DNA of 50,761 bases from Comamonas denitrificans (GCF_017368815.1 NZ_JAFNME010000023.1:1-50761); one strand, 5' to 3'; shown: positions 18,643 to 27,592, counted from the first letter of the stretch. Numbers and translations are program-made. Notes: generated from the letters alone by a model not told the origin.

Positions 18643-20094
18643 TTAGCCTTGTGGTGGATGGTTGCGGCTGGGGTGGGCGGTGGAGGGGGTGTTCCAGCCG
18701 CCGCCCAAGGCTTTATAGAGCTGAATTTGGTTGATCTGCTGCAGCAAGCGGGTTTGCACGTCGGCTTGCTCCAGGGCGAACAGCGCGCGCTGGGCATCGA
18801 GCAAGTCGAGGTAGCTGGCCACGCCGTTGCGGTAGCGCAGGTCGGCCAGTTCAAAGCGGCGGCGTTCGGCAGCGGTTTGGGCTGCTTGTGCCTGGGCTTG
18901 TTCGCCCAGGGTGCTGCGTCCGGCCAGGGCGTCGGAGACTTCTTTGAAGCCCACTTGAATGGCTTTTTCGTACTGCGCCACGGCAATTTCGCGGTCTGCT
19001 TTGGCAACGCGCAAATTGGCCAAGTTGCGCCCGGCGGTAAAGATGGGCAGGTTGATGCTGGCCCCGGCGTTAAAGCCCCAGGTGCCCGATTTAAACAGGT
19101 CAGACAGTTCGGGGCTGACGCTGCCGTATTGGCCGGTGAGCGAAATGCTGGGGAAGAACGCCGCCCGGGCTGCGCCGATATTGGCATTGGCCGAGAGCAG
19201 TTGCTGCTCGGCTTGGCGAATGTCGGGGCGGTGGGTGAGCAGGTCGGAGGGCAGGCCCGCCGGAATGTCGGCCATGGGCGCGATCGTGGCCAGCCGTGTG
19301 GTTTGCAGTGCGCTGCGTGCGCTGGCGGGCAGCTCTTGGCCCAGCAGCAGCACCAGGGCGTTTTCGTGCTCGGCGCGTTGGCGCTTTTGCTGGGCGGTGG
19401 TGACGCGGGCCGCCTCGACCAGGGATTGGGCCTGGCGCAGGTCCAGCTCAGAGCTGATGCCGGTGTCAAAGCGCAGCTGGGTCAGGCGCATGGATTCTTG
19501 GCGCGTGGCCAGGGTGCGGCTGGACAGCTCCAGCAGCTCCTCATCGGCCAGCAGCGTCAGCCAACCTTGGGCCACGCTGGCCACCAGGGCCAGTTCGTAG
19601 GCTTGGCGTGCTTCGTCAGTTGCAAAATACTGAGCTAGTGCCGCACTCTTTAAGCTGCGAATTCGGCCAAAAAAGTCTAATTCCCAAGCTGGCACTGTGA
19701 CTCCAGCTATAAAAGTATTGCCCAATTCGCCCGTGTTTTGGTTATTGCCCCGGGTGGCGCTGCCCTGGGCGGCCAGCTGCGGGGCCAAGGCTGAGCGCTG
19801 AATCTGGAATTGCGCCTGCGCTTTGTCCAGATTCAAGGCGGCCACGCGCAGGTCGCGGTTGTTGGCCAAGGCGATGCCGATGAGTTCTTGCAACTGGGCA
19901 TCGGTGAAGTAGCGGCTCCACTGCAGTGCCACAGCCGTGGCCGACTCGCTTGGCTTGGCCGCAGCGGCATCAGCCGCACCAGCGTAGTGCGGTGCCACCG
20001 GGGCGGCTGGGCGTTCGTACGCGGGGATGAGCGAGCAGCCGGCCAGCAGCGTGCTGGCAGCGGCGAGGGTGGTGAGTACAAAATGGTTAGTCAT
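18643..20094 (-). CDS. RND efflux outer membrane factor, OprM/NodT-like
   Basis: A 483-residue outer membrane channel lipoprotein. From the ATG at 20094 the signal peptide ends in the lipobox LAGC with Cys20. Two OEP repeats follow, with family marks WSRYFTDAQLQELI, VPAWELDFFGRIRSLKSAAL, LPSDLLTHRPDIRQAEQQL and YRNGVASYLDLLDAQRALF. The ATG overlaps the stop of the pump gene (ATGACTAA), so translation is coupled. It forms the exit duct of the tripartite pump with the two upstream genes. Codons around residues 120-160 come from an AT-rich island although the protein motif there is conserved. Confidence 0.95.
   Translation of the reverse strand: MTNHFVLTTLAAASTLLAGCSLIPAYERPAAPVAPHYAGAADAAAAKPSESATAVALQWSRYFTDAQLQELIGIALANNRDLRVAALNLDKAQAQFQIQRSALAPQLAAQGSATRGNNQNTGELGNTFIAGVTVPAWELDFFGRIRSLKSAALAQYFATDEARQAYELALVASVAQGWLTLLADEELLELSSRTLATRQESMRLTQLRFDTGISSELDLRQAQSLVEAARVTTAQQKRQRAEHENALVLLLGQELPASARSALQTTRLATIAPMADIPAGLPSDLLTHRPDIRQAEQQLLSANANIGAARAAFFPSISLTGQYGSVSPELSDLFKSGTWGFNAGASINLPIFTAGRNLANLRVAKADREIAVAQYEKAIQVGFKEVSDALAGRSTLGEQAQAQAAQTAAERRRFELADLRYRNGVASYLDLLDAQRALFALEQADVQTRLLQQINQIQLYKALGGGWNTPSTAHPSRNHPPQG
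19617..19735 (-). other. AT-rich codon island in efflux channel gene
   Basis: By hand count, 19621-19720 is about 44% G+C in an otherwise GC-rich gene. Codons such as ATA, GGA, ACA, CCA, TTA, CGA, AGT and CTA cluster here, yet they encode the conserved WELDFFGRIRSLKSAAL motif. AATACT and AGTATT occur in inverse orientation near its ends. Confidence 0.75.
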
Positions 20095-23000
20095 CGGTTT
20101 GCGGTCCAATTCCGGCTTCTAAAGCATGGCGGCGGTTCATTTCTTGCTGGCGGGCGCTGCCTTTGAACACGGTGCGCACGACAACAAAGAAGACCGGCAC
20201 AAAAATCACGGCCAAGACGGTGCCAGTGATCACCCCACCCAGCACCCCGGTGCCAATGGCCCGCTGGCTGGCTGCGCCCGCGCCGCTGGCCAGTACCAGG
20301 GGCACTACGCCCAGGCCAAAGGCCATCGAGGTCATGACGATAGGGCGAAAGCGCAGCTGGGCCGCCTGCAGCGCCGCTGCGGCAACGCTTTTGCCCTGGG
20401 CTTGCAAGTCCTTGGCAAATTCGATAATCAAAATAGCGTTTTTCGCTGACAGGCCAATGACCGTGATCAAGCCCACCTGGAAGTACACGTCGTTGGTATA
20501 GCCGCGCAGCAAAATCGCCAGCAGCACACCCAGCACGCCCAGGGGCACGACCAAGATCACCGCCAGGGGAATCGACCAGCTTTCATACAACGCTGCCAGG
20601 CACAAAAAGACCGCCAGCACGGCAAAGCCGTAGAGCACCAGGGCCTGGGAGCCGGCGAGTTTTTCTTCGCGCGACTGGCCGGTCCACTCGTAGCCAAAGC
20701 CGGGGGGCAGTTGCGCCGCCAGGCGCTCCATTTCGGCCATGGCATCGCCGGTGCTAAAGCCCGGGGCGGCACCGCCGGCAATGCGCATGGCCGGGTAGCC
20801 GTTGTAGCGCACGGTTTGCTGGGCCCCTTTGATCCAGCGCGTGCTGGCAAAGGTGGACAGCGGCAGGGCCTGGCCTTGGGCGTTGCGCACATGCATGGCC
20901 AGCAGGTCATCGCCTTGCATGCGGCCGGTGGCTTCGGCTTGCACGACCACGCGCTGCATGCGCCCTTGGTTGGGGAAGTCGTTCACATAGCTGGAGCCCA
21001 GGGCGGTGGACAGGGCGCTATTGATGGCATCAAAGCCCACGCCCAGCGCATTGGCTTTGTCGCGGTCAATGTCGATTTGCAGCTGCGGTGCATCCTCCAG
21101 ACCATCGGGGCGCACCTGGGCCAGCACCTTGCTTTGCATGGCCATGCCCAGCAGCTGGTTGCGGGCATTGACCAAGGCATCGTGGCCTGCGCCATTGCGG
21201 TCTTGCAGGCGGAAGGTAAAGCCGGTGGCGTTGCCCAGCTCAGGGATGGGCGGCGGGTTCAGGGCGAAGATAAAAGCATCGCGCACCCCGGCCATGGCCC
21301 CCATGATGCGACCGGCCAGGGCATCGGCAGAATGCGCAGCGCCTGTGCGCTCGTCCCAGTGTTTCAGGGGCACAAAGGCCAGGCCCATGTTCTGCCCTTG
21401 GCCTGAGAAGCTAAAGCCCAGCACGCTGACCATGTTGGCCACTTCCTCTTGCTTAAGCGCAAAGCCTTCGATTTGCTCCATCACGGCCAAGGTGCGCTCT
21501 TGGGTGGCACCGGGAGGCAGTTGCACGTTCACAATGATGTAGCCCTGGTCTTCGGAGGGCAGAAAAGAGGTGGGCAGGCGCTGGTAAATCACGGCGGCCG
21601 CCGCGGCAATGGCCCCGTAAATGATCAGTGTGCGCCCGGCACCGCGCAGGGTGCGGGCCACCAGGCCTTGGTAGCGTTTGGAAGTGCGGTTGAAGCTGCG
21701 GTTGAACCAGCCGAAAAAGCCTTTCTTTTCGTGGTGGTGGCCCGCTTCAACCGGCTTGAGCAAGGTGGCGCACAGCGCGGGCGTGAGGGTCAGCGCCATA
21801 AACGCCGAGAACGAGATCGAGGCGACCATGACCGCCGAGAACTGGCGGTAAATATTGCCCGTAGCGCCCGAGAAAAACGCCAGCGGCACAAACACCGACA
21901 CCAGCACCACGGTCACGCCAATGATGGCCCCCGAGATTTGGCGCATCGCCTTACGCGAGGCCTCCAGCGGCGGCAAACCCTCTTCGCTCATGATGCGCTC
22001 GACGTTCTCGACCACCACAATCGCATCATCCACCACAATGCCAATCACCAGCACCATGCCGAACATGGTCAGCACGTTGATGGAAAAGCCCAGAGCCAGC
22101 AGCACGGCAAAGGTACCCAGCAGGGCAATCGGCACCACCAGGGTGGGGATGACGGTGTAGCGCCAGTTTTGCAGGAACAGGTACATCACCAGGAAGACCA
22201 GCACGATGGCTTCGATCAAGGTCTTTACCACCTGGGTGATGGAGATGTCCACAAAGGTGGAGCTGTCGTAGGGGATGGTGGCTTCAACGCCTTCAGGAAA
22301 GAATTTTTTCAACTCTTCGAGCTTGGCGTGGATATCTTTGGCCGCCTGCAAGGCGTTGCCATCGGGTGTGAGCTGCACACCCATGCCCACCCCGGCTGTG
22401 CCGTTCAGCCGGGCCGAGGTGGCATAGGCCTGGCTGCCCAGCTCGATGCGGGCCACGTCTTTGAGGCGCACCGTCGAACCATCGGGGTTGGCCCGCAGGG
22501 TGATGTTGCCAAATTGCTCCACCGTGCTGAGCTGGCCATTGACCACCACGGTAGCGGTAATGCCTTGCCCGGTGAGGTTGGGCAAATCGCCAATGGCACC
22601 GCTGGCCACCTGGGCGTTTTGGGCGCGGATGGCGGCATTGACATCGGCGGGGGTCAGGGCAAAGCCGGTTAGCTTGACGGGATCGATCCAGATGCGCATG
22701 GCCCGCTCGGAGCCAAACAGCTGCACCTGCCCAATGCCCGGAATACGCTGCAGCTCAGGCTGAATATTGCGCGCGGCGTAGTCACTCAAGGCGGCCGTGT
22801 CGATGTCCGGGTTGGACGAGGACAAAATGGTAAAGAGCAAAAAGTTGGAGCGCGCTTGGTCCACCCGCACCCCCTGCTGGGTCACCACCGAGGGCAGGCG
22901 TGGCGTAGCGCGGGACAGGCGGTTTTGTACATCCACCTGCGCCAGGTCGGGATCGGTGCCGGGCTGAAAACTGATCGTCACCGAACCGGTGCCATTGGCC

Positions 23001-23248
23001 TGGGCGACCGACTCCATGTAAATCATGCCGGGCGAGCCGTTCATCTCGCGCTCAATCACCGCCAGCACGCTGTCCTCCAGCGTCTGGGCCGAGGCCCCCG
23101 GATAGGCGGCGCTAATCACCACGCTGGGCGGGGCCACAGGCGGGTATTGGGCAATCGGAAGTTGCTGGATGGCCACCAAGCCCAAAACGCTGATGAACAG
23201 TGCCAGCACCCAGGCAAAAATGGGGCGGTCAATAAAAAATCGTGCCAT
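20087..23248 (-). CDS. RND multidrug efflux pump, AcrB/MexB type
   Basis: A 1053-residue HAE1-family proton-driven transporter of the inner membrane. It starts with MARFFIDRPIFAWVLALFIS, typical of MexB and AcrB. The proton relay aspartates fall at 407 and 408 (GIVVDDAIVVVENV), the same numbers as in AcrB. The two periplasmic loops and twelve helices are intact, and the end has VGLITVIGLSAKNAILIIEF and a conserved AAALQAAQLRFRPIVMTS. It exports hydrophobic drugs, dyes or solvents. It lies 12 bases after the fusion protein gene and overlaps the channel gene. Confidence 0.96.
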   Translation of the reverse strand: MARFFIDRPIFAWVLALFISVLGLVAIQQLPIAQYPPVAPPSVVISAAYPGASAQTLEDSVLAVIEREMNGSPGMIYMESVAQANGTGSVTISFQPGTDPDLAQVDVQNRLSRATPRLPSVVTQQGVRVDQARSNFLLFTILSSSNPDIDTAALSDYAARNIQPELQRIPGIGQVQLFGSERAMRIWIDPVKLTGFALTPADVNAAIRAQNAQVASGAIGDLPNLTGQGITATVVVNGQLSTVEQFGNITLRANPDGSTVRLKDVARIELGSQAYATSARLNGTAGVGMGVQLTPDGNALQAAKDIHAKLEELKKFFPEGVEATIPYDSSTFVDISITQVVKTLIEAIVLVFLVMYLFLQNWRYTVIPTLVVPIALLGTFAVLLALGFSINVLTMFGMVLVIGIVVDDAIVVVENVERIMSEEGLPPLEASRKAMRQISGAIIGVTVVLVSVFVPLAFFSGATGNIYRQFSAVMVASISFSAFMALTLTPALCATLLKPVEAGHHHEKKGFFGWFNRSFNRTSKRYQGLVARTLRGAGRTLIIYGAIAAAAAVIYQRLPTSFLPSEDQGYIIVNVQLPPGATQERTLAVMEQIEGFALKQEEVANMVSVLGFSFSGQGQNMGLAFVPLKHWDERTGAAHSADALAGRIMGAMAGVRDAFIFALNPPPIPELGNATGFTFRLQDRNGAGHDALVNARNQLLGMAMQSKVLAQVRPDGLEDAPQLQIDIDRDKANALGVGFDAINSALSTALGSSYVNDFPNQGRMQRVVVQAEATGRMQGDDLLAMHVRNAQGQALPLSTFASTRWIKGAQQTVRYNGYPAMRIAGGAAPGFSTGDAMAEMERLAAQLPPGFGYEWTGQSREEKLAGSQALVLYGFAVLAVFLCLAALYESWSIPLAVILVVPLGVLGVLLAILLRGYTNDVYFQVGLITVIGLSAKNAILIIEFAKDLQAQGKSVAAAALQAAQLRFRPIVMTSMAFGLGVVPLVLASGAGAASQRAIGTGVLGGVITGTVLAVIFVPVFFVVVRTVFKGSARQQEMNRRHALEAGIGPQTDD

Positions 23249-23260
23249 GTTGCCCTCGAC

Positions 23261-24484
23261 TTATTGCGCTGCAGCAGCAGTAGATGGCGCCGCAGCGGCC
23301 CCAGGCGCTTGCCAGGGCACGGCTTTGACGGGGGTGCCCGGTGGCAGCATTTGCAGCTTTTGGAAGCCATCGACCATCACCTGCTCACCCGCTGCCAAAC
23401 CGTCCTCCACCAGCCAGCGATTGCCATCGGCGTGGCGCACCTGCACTTTGCGTGGTGAGGTTGCGCCCTCGGGGCTGACCACCGTCACCATATCGCCTTG
23501 TTCGGTGCGTGTGACGGCCTGTTGGGGCAGCGCAATCGCATTGGCCACCTGGGCCTGCTCCAGTCGAATGCGCACATACTGGCCGGGCAGCAACAAACCG
23601 TTCGGATTGGGCACCTCAGCACGCAGCGTGACCTGCCCGGTGCTGGCATCCACACTCAGGTCCGCAAAGAGCAATTGGCCCGTGTGCTCATACAGGCTGC
23701 CATCGTCCAGCACGATATGCACGGCACCAGCCTGTTTTCCGGGGTTTTGCAGCTGACCGGCCTGGATGGCTTTGCGCAGCGCAAAAGCATCGCTGGCCGA
23801 TTGGGTGAAATTGACAAACAGCGGATCGATTTGCTGCACCACTGCCAAGGCGGTGGCTTCCCCTTGCCCGACCAACGCCCCTTCCGTGACCAATGCCCGG
23901 CCAATGCGGCCGGCAATCGGGGCCGTCACCTTGGTGTAACCCAAGTTGATTTGCGCCGTGCGCACACTGGCCTGCGCGGCTTTGACCTGGGCCTGGGCCT
24001 GTAAATGGCTGGCTTTGGCGTTGTCAAAGTCTTGCTTGCTGATCGCATTGGTATCAATCAAGGCCTGGAAACGCTCAAACTGTATAGCTGCTTGCGCAGC
24101 ATTCGCTTGTGCTTGAGCAAGATTAGCTTGTGCACTCTGCACCGCAGCTGCGTAAGGTGCTGCATCTATTTCAAATAAGACCTGATTGGCCTTCACGTCC
24201 GAGCCTTCAGTGAACAAGCGCTTTTGCAAAATGCCCGCACTGCGGGCGCGAATTTCGGCGACCCGTGAGGCCTCAACGCGGCCCGGCAATTCGGTCAGCA
24301 GCCCCACCTCTGCCGGCGTGGCCGTCACCACGCCAACCGGCACCTGGGGGGCAGCCCCCCCGGCGGGCTTTTGCGGGGCGGCATTGTGCTCTCCACAAGC
24401 GGCCAGTGTCAGGGCGCTGACCACGGCCAGGGGCAGCAGTGGGCGCAAAGCCCAAGAGGATGAAAGGCGGGGGTGAGTACGCAT
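23261..24484 (-). CDS. RND efflux membrane fusion protein, AcrA/MexA type
   Basis: A 407-residue periplasmic adaptor lipoprotein. I start at the ATG at 24484, which gives a signal peptide with lipobox LAAC (Cys30); an upstream in-frame TTG adds a segment with no family similarity. Order of parts: beta-barrel and lipoyl half (VLFEIDAAPYAAAVQSAQ), alpha-helical hairpin (about 105-170), second lipoyl half (LGYTKVTAPIAGRIG), barrel and membrane-proximal domain. The hairpin's first helix is encoded by an AT-rich island. It is the first gene of the three-gene pump operon, divergent from its TetR regulator. Confidence 0.95.
   Translation of the reverse strand: MRTHPRLSSSWALRPLLPLAVVSALTLAACGEHNAAPQKPAGGAAPQVPVGVVTATPAEVGLLTELPGRVEASRVAEIRARSAGILQKRLFTEGSDVKANQVLFEIDAAPYAAAVQSAQANLAQAQANAAQAAIQFERFQALIDTNAISKQDFDNAKASHLQAQAQVKAAQASVRTAQINLGYTKVTAPIAGRIGRALVTEGALVGQGEATALAVVQQIDPLFVNFTQSASDAFALRKAIQAGQLQNPGKQAGAVHIVLDDGSLYEHTGQLLFADLSVDASTGQVTLRAEVPNPNGLLLPGQYVRIRLEQAQVANAIALPQQAVTRTEQGDMVTVVSPEGATSPRKVQVRHADGNRWLVEDGLAAGEQVMVDGFQKLQMLPPGTPVKAVPWQAPGAAAAPSTAAAAQ
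24066..24183 (-). other. AT-rich codon island in fusion protein gene
   Basis: By hand count, 24071-24180 is about 48% G+C. It contains ATAGCTGCTTGCGC at 24083-24096, identical to the consensus arm of the intergenic element at 8702-8780. Codons GCA, GCT, CAA, AAT and ATA dominate while the encoded AcrA hairpin sequence is normal for the family. Confidence 0.7.
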
Positions 24485-24554
24485 GATGAATTGTTGTTGG
24501 GGCGAGCAGAAAAGACGGAGCCTCAATTTTGCAATTGAATTCCCAGGGATTAAT

Positions 24555-24578
24555 TACATATATCCATGAATGTATAAA
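24555..24578. promoter_or_regulatory. AcrR-type operator
   Basis: A 24 bp imperfect palindrome opening TACATATAT and closing TGAATGTATAAA. It agrees at 18 of 24 positions with the E. coli AcrR operator as I remember it, and lies in the divergent gap between the pump operon and the TetR gene. The TATAAA inside its right half could be a -10 box. The surrounding 24520-24600 is very AT-rich, as expected for overlapping divergent promoters. Confidence 0.65.
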
Positions 24579-24651
24579 ATAGGTATTTTAGTAAAATTTT
24601 GTACTAACCCTGCACACCAAGGGGTATTTATAAAGAGAGGACACGAGTGTA

Positions 24652-25278
24652 ATGGCGCGCAAAACTAAAGAAGATGCAGAGATAACCCGGGGGCGGCTGC
24701 TGGATGCGGCCGAGCAGGTGTTTTATGAGCGCGGCGTGTCGGGTGCCTCGCTGGCGGATGTGGCGCAGTGCGCGGGCTTGACCCGTGGGGCGGTGTATTG
24801 GCACTTTAAAGACAAACTAGATCTTTTCGATGCCATGCTCCAGCGCGTCACACTGCCCATCGAGCAAGGGCTGCTCCTGGATGGTGCTGCAGCAAAGACA
24901 GCGCCCATCACCAGAATCCTGGAGCGCTTTGCCTTGATTGCACAGGTGGTTTCCGAAGATGCCCGCGTGCGCCGGGTGTTTGAGCTGGCCATGTTCAAAG
25001 TCGAACATGTCGGTGACTTGGCGGCCGTGCAGCAGCGCTGGGTACGGGGTGTCGATCGCTGCATTGCACTGCTGGAGCAAGATTTGCTGGCCGCCCAGCA
25101 AGCCTGTGCCCAGCCGCTGCCGCTGCCTGTGGGACTGGCTGCCAAGGGGTTGCAAGCGCTGTTTGACGGGCTCTTGCATGCGTGGCTGCTGCGTGGCGGG
25201 CAAGGCTCGCTGTGCGAGGAAACTCAGCAACTTGCACGGTTTTATTTGCAAAGCTTGGGTTTGTCGGCTGAAAAATGA
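24652..25278 (+). CDS. TetR-family efflux repressor, AcrR/TtgR-like
   Basis: A 208-residue repressor. The N-terminal helix-turn-helix spans about residues 10-56 with RGRLLDAAEQVFYERGVSGASL and the recognition region AGLTRGAVYWHFKDKLDLFDAM, which is typical of AcrR, TtgR and SmeT. The C-terminal helical domain (60-205) is the drug-binding part. It is transcribed divergently from the RND operon, and the AcrR-like palindrome lies between them. The simplest reading is local, drug-relieved repression of the pump and of itself. Confidence 0.93.
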   Translation: MARKTKEDAEITRGRLLDAAEQVFYERGVSGASLADVAQCAGLTRGAVYWHFKDKLDLFDAMLQRVTLPIEQGLLLDGAAAKTAPITRILERFALIAQVVSEDARVRRVFELAMFKVEHVGDLAAVQQRWVRGVDRCIALLEQDLLAAQQACAQPLPLPVGLAAKGLQALFDGLLHAWLLRGGQGSLCEETQQLARFYLQSLGLSAEK

Positions 25279-25310
25279 TGCTAAAGCTGAAAAAATTCTA
25301 AAAATCACGC

Positions 25311-25316
25311 TACAAT
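25311..25316 (+). promoter_or_regulatory. -10 box of the tRNA-Arg promoter
   Basis: TACAAT 46 bases before the tRNA, with CTGAAA at 25287-25292 as a weak -35, in an AT-rich leader. The gap 25279-25361 holds no other feature I can see. Confidence 0.5.
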
Positions 25317-25361
25317 TGCAGCTTGCAGATTTTTTTGCTTATTTTGCGCAGCGGCGCTAAA

Positions 25362-25437
25362 GCGGCTGTAGCTCAGTGGATAGAGTATTGGCCTCCGAAG
25401 CCAAGGGTCGTGGGTTCGATCCCCGCCAGCCGCGCCA
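25362..25437 (+). tRNA. tRNA-Arg (CCG)
   Basis: A 76-base cloverleaf including the encoded CCA. Acceptor GCGGCTG pairs with CAGCCGC, the anticodon stem is TTGGC/GCCAA with loop CTCCGAA, so the anticodon is CCG, reading CGG arginine codons. T-loop TTCGATC is present. Confidence 0.97.
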
Positions 25438-25463
25438 AGTAAAAAAATCATAAAAAAATCTGC

Positions 25464-25469
25464 TACAAT
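25464..25469 (+). promoter_or_regulatory. Extended -10 before tRNA-Tyr
   Basis: TGCTACAAT: a TACAAT box with the TGn extension, 13 bases before the tRNA-Tyr gene. It suggests a second promoter within the tRNA cluster. Confidence 0.5.
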
Positions 25470-25482
25470 CGAAGACTTTCCC

Positions 25483-25568
25483 GGAGGAGTGCCCGAGTGG
25501 CTAAAGGGGGCAGACTGTAAATCTGTTGGCTTACGCCTACGCTGGTTCGAATCCAGCCTCCTCCACCA
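25483..25568 (+). tRNA. tRNA-Tyr (GTA)
   Basis: An 86-base class II tRNA with a long variable arm. Acceptor GGAGGAG pairs with CTCCTCC; the anticodon loop in CAGACTGTAAATCTG gives GTA. CCA is encoded. Confidence 0.97.
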
Positions 25569-25604
25569 TATATTTAACAAGCGCCACTTTGTGGCGTTTG
25601 TTAT

Positions 25605-25678
25605 GCGGGAGTAGTTCAATGGTAGAACCCCAGCCTTCCAAGCTGATGACGCGGGTTCGATTCCCGTCTCCCGCTCCA
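25605..25678 (+). tRNA. tRNA-Gly (TCC)
   Basis: A 74-base tRNA; acceptor GCGGGAG pairs with CTCCCGC, anticodon TCC in CCTTCCAAG, TTCGATT T-loop and encoded CCA. Same place in the cluster as glyT in E. coli. Confidence 0.97.
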
Positions 25679-25703
25679 GAGTGAGTGCGCTGTAAAGCGT
25701 CTT

Positions 25704-25778
<75 letters not shown>

Positions 25779-25823
25779 AGTACGGTGCTGGTGTTGCCTG
25801 CATTTTTGAGGTTGGCATTTAAT

Positions 25824-25843
25824 TTTTTTCGGAGTCGAAAAAA
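25824..25843 (+). promoter_or_regulatory. Hairpin holding the tuf Shine-Dalgarno
   Basis: TTTTTTCG (25824-25831) and CGAAAAAA (25836-25843) form a perfect 8 bp stem around loop GAGT. The Shine-Dalgarno GGAG spans the last stem base and the loop, and the A of the ATG is the last paired base. Initiation on tuf could respond to the stability of this weak helix. Confidence 0.5.
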
Positions 25844-27033
25844 TGGCAAAAGAGAAATTTGAACGGTCGAAGCCCCACGTAAACGTGGGCACCATCGGCC
25901 ACGTGGACCACGGTAAAACCACGCTGACCGCTGCTTTGGCAACGGTGCTGTCCAAGGCCTTCGGTGGTGAAGCCAAAGACTACTCGCAAATCGACAACGC
26001 GCCTGAAGAAAAAGCCCGTGGTATCACCATCAACACCTCGCACGTGGAATACGAAACGGCCACACGCCACTACGCCCACGTCGATTGCCCCGGCCACGCT
26101 GACTATGTGAAAAACATGATCACCGGCGCTGCCCAGATGGATGGCGCTATTTTGGTGTGCTCGGCCGCTGACGGCCCCATGCCCCAAACCCGTGAGCACA
26201 TCCTGCTGGCCCGCCAAGTGGGTGTGCCTTACATCATCGTGTTCCTGAACAAGTGCGACATGGTCGATGACGAAGAGCTCCTGGAGCTGGTCGAAATGGA
26301 AGTGCGCGAGCTGTTGGACAAATACGAATTCCCTGGCGACGACACCCCCATCATCCGTGGCTCGGCCAAGCTGGCCCTGGAAGGCGACCAATCGCCCATC
26401 GGTGAAGCGGCTGTGATCAAACTGGCTGAAGCCCTGGACAGCTACATCCCCACGCCTGAGCGTGCTGTGGACGGCGCATTCCTGATGCCTGTGGAAGACG
26501 TGTTCTCCATCTCTGGCCGTGGCACCGTGGTGACCGGTCGTATCGAGCGCGGCATCATCAAAGTCGGCGAAGAAATCGAAATCGTCGGTATCAAAGACAC
26601 CCAGAAAACCACCTGCACGGGCGTAGAAATGTTCCGCAAACTGCTGGACCAAGGCCAAGCCGGTGACAACGTGGGTCTGCTGCTGCGCGGCACCAAGCGT
26701 GAAGACGTGGAACGCGGCCAAGTGCTGTGCAAGCCCGGCTCCATCAAGCCGCACACCCACTTCACCGCTGAGGTGTACGTTCTGTCCAAAGACGAAGGTG
26801 GCCGTCACACGCCTTTCTTCAACAACTACCGTCCCCAGTTCTACTTCCGTACCACGGACGTGACCGGCTCGATCGAGTTGCCTGCTGACAAAGAAATGGT
26901 GATGCCTGGCGACAACGTGTCGATCACCGTCAAGCTGATCGCCCCCATCGCCATGGAAGAAGGCCTGCGCTTTGCTATCCGCGAAGGTGGTCGTACCGTG
27001 GGCGCTGGCGTGGTTGCCAAGGTTATTGCCTAA
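25843..27033 (+). CDS. tuf: Elongation factor Tu
   Basis: The 396-residue GTPase that brings aminoacyl-tRNA to the ribosome. P-loop GHVDHGKT at 19-26, switch I with [26 protein letters not shown] (switch II) and NKCDMVDD (G4). Domains 2 and 3 are complete, ending [15 protein letters not shown]. Position behind tRNA-Thr and before secE matches the tufB locus of E. coli, so a second tuf copy near fusA is likely elsewhere in the genome. Codon use is strongly biased, as in highly expressed genes. Confidence 0.98.
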   Translation: MAKEKFERSKPHVNVGTIGHVDHGKTTLTAALATVLSKAFGGEAKDYSQIDNAPEEKARGITINTSHVEYETATRHYAHVDCPGHADYVKNMITGAAQMDGAILVCSAADGPMPQTREHILLARQVGVPYIIVFLNKCDMVDDEELLELVEMEVRELLDKYEFPGDDTPIIRGSAKLALEGDQSPIGEAAVIKLAEALDSYIPTPERAVDGAFLMPVEDVFSISGRGTVVTGRIERGIIKVGEEIEIVGIKDTQKTTCTGVEMFRKLLDQGQAGDNVGLLLRGTKREDVERGQVLCKPGSIKPHTHFTAEVYVLSKDEGGRHTPFFNNYRPQFYFRTTDVTGSIELPADKEMVMPGDNVSITVKLIAPIAMEEGLRFAIREGGRTVGAGVVAKVIA

Positions 27034-27046
27034 ATTTTAGGGTTTT

Positions 27047-27122
27047 AGGGGTATAGCTCAATTGGCAGAGCGTCGGTCTCCAAAACCGAAGGTTGTAGGT
27101 TCGATTCCTACTGCCCCTGCCA
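27047..27122 (+). tRNA. tRNA-Trp (CCA)
   Basis: A 76-base tRNA; acceptor AGGGGTA pairs with TGCCCCT, anticodon stem TCGGT/ACCGA with loop CTCCAAA, anticodon CCA. Encoded CCA end. It lies between tuf and secE, as is usual in betaproteobacteria. Confidence 0.97.
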
Positions 27123-27143
27123 CCACTTAAGTGGTTTTGCTCT

Positions 27144-27170
27144 AAGCCCGCCCACACCGGCGGGCTTTGG
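27144..27170 (+). terminator. Possible terminator between tRNA-Trp and secE
   Basis: A 9 bp perfect stem AAGCCCGCC / GGCGGGCTT with a short T stretch. It is preceded by the palindrome ACCACTTAAGTGGT plus TTTT at 27122-27139. Both may separate or process the tRNA transcript before secE; T runs are short, so termination is uncertain. Confidence 0.6.
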
Positions 27171-27208
27171 TGTCTGTAGACTGCTGGAAGGCAGTATCAA
27201 AGTTGAAT

Positions 27209-27592
27209 ATGGCTACATCGCAAGTTGAAACAGTGAGTACCGGTGCCGACAAGGCAAAACTGGCGGTTGCCGTTGGTTTGGTGATTGCTGCCATTGCTGG
27301 GTTCTACGCGCTGTCCAAGCAAGGTGCTTTGGTGCAGTGGGGCGTTCTGTTGCTTGGAATCGCGGCTGCTGTGGTAGTCTTTTTGGTTTCTGAGTCTGGG
27401 CGGCAGCTGGTCGGCTTTTCTAAAGACTCCGTGAAGGAAGTCAAGAAAGTTGTCTGGCCCACACGCAAAGAAAGCGTGCAAATGACCCTGTACGTTTTTG
27501 CGTTTGCGGTCGTCATGGCTTTGTTTTTGTGGCTGACGGATCAAACGCTGGCATGGGTCCTATACGACCTGGTTCTGGGCTGGAGGGGTTAA
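27209..27592 (+). CDS. secE: Preprotein translocase subunit SecE
   Basis: A 127-residue subunit of the SecYEG channel with three membrane helices at about 21-38, 45-62 and 93-118. The conserved amphipathic segment is [20 protein letters not shown], the SecE signature directly before the last helix. The start at 27209 gives [15 protein letters not shown]; no strong Shine-Dalgarno is close to it, so the start rests on homology. Its stop overlaps the nusG start (TAATG). Confidence 0.96.
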   Translation: MATSQVETVSTGADKAKLAVAVGLVIAAIAGFYALSKQGALVQWGVLLLGIAAAVVVFLVSESGRQLVGFSKDSVKEVKKVVWPTRKESVQMTLYVFAFAVVMALFLWLTDQTLAWVLYDLVLGWRG

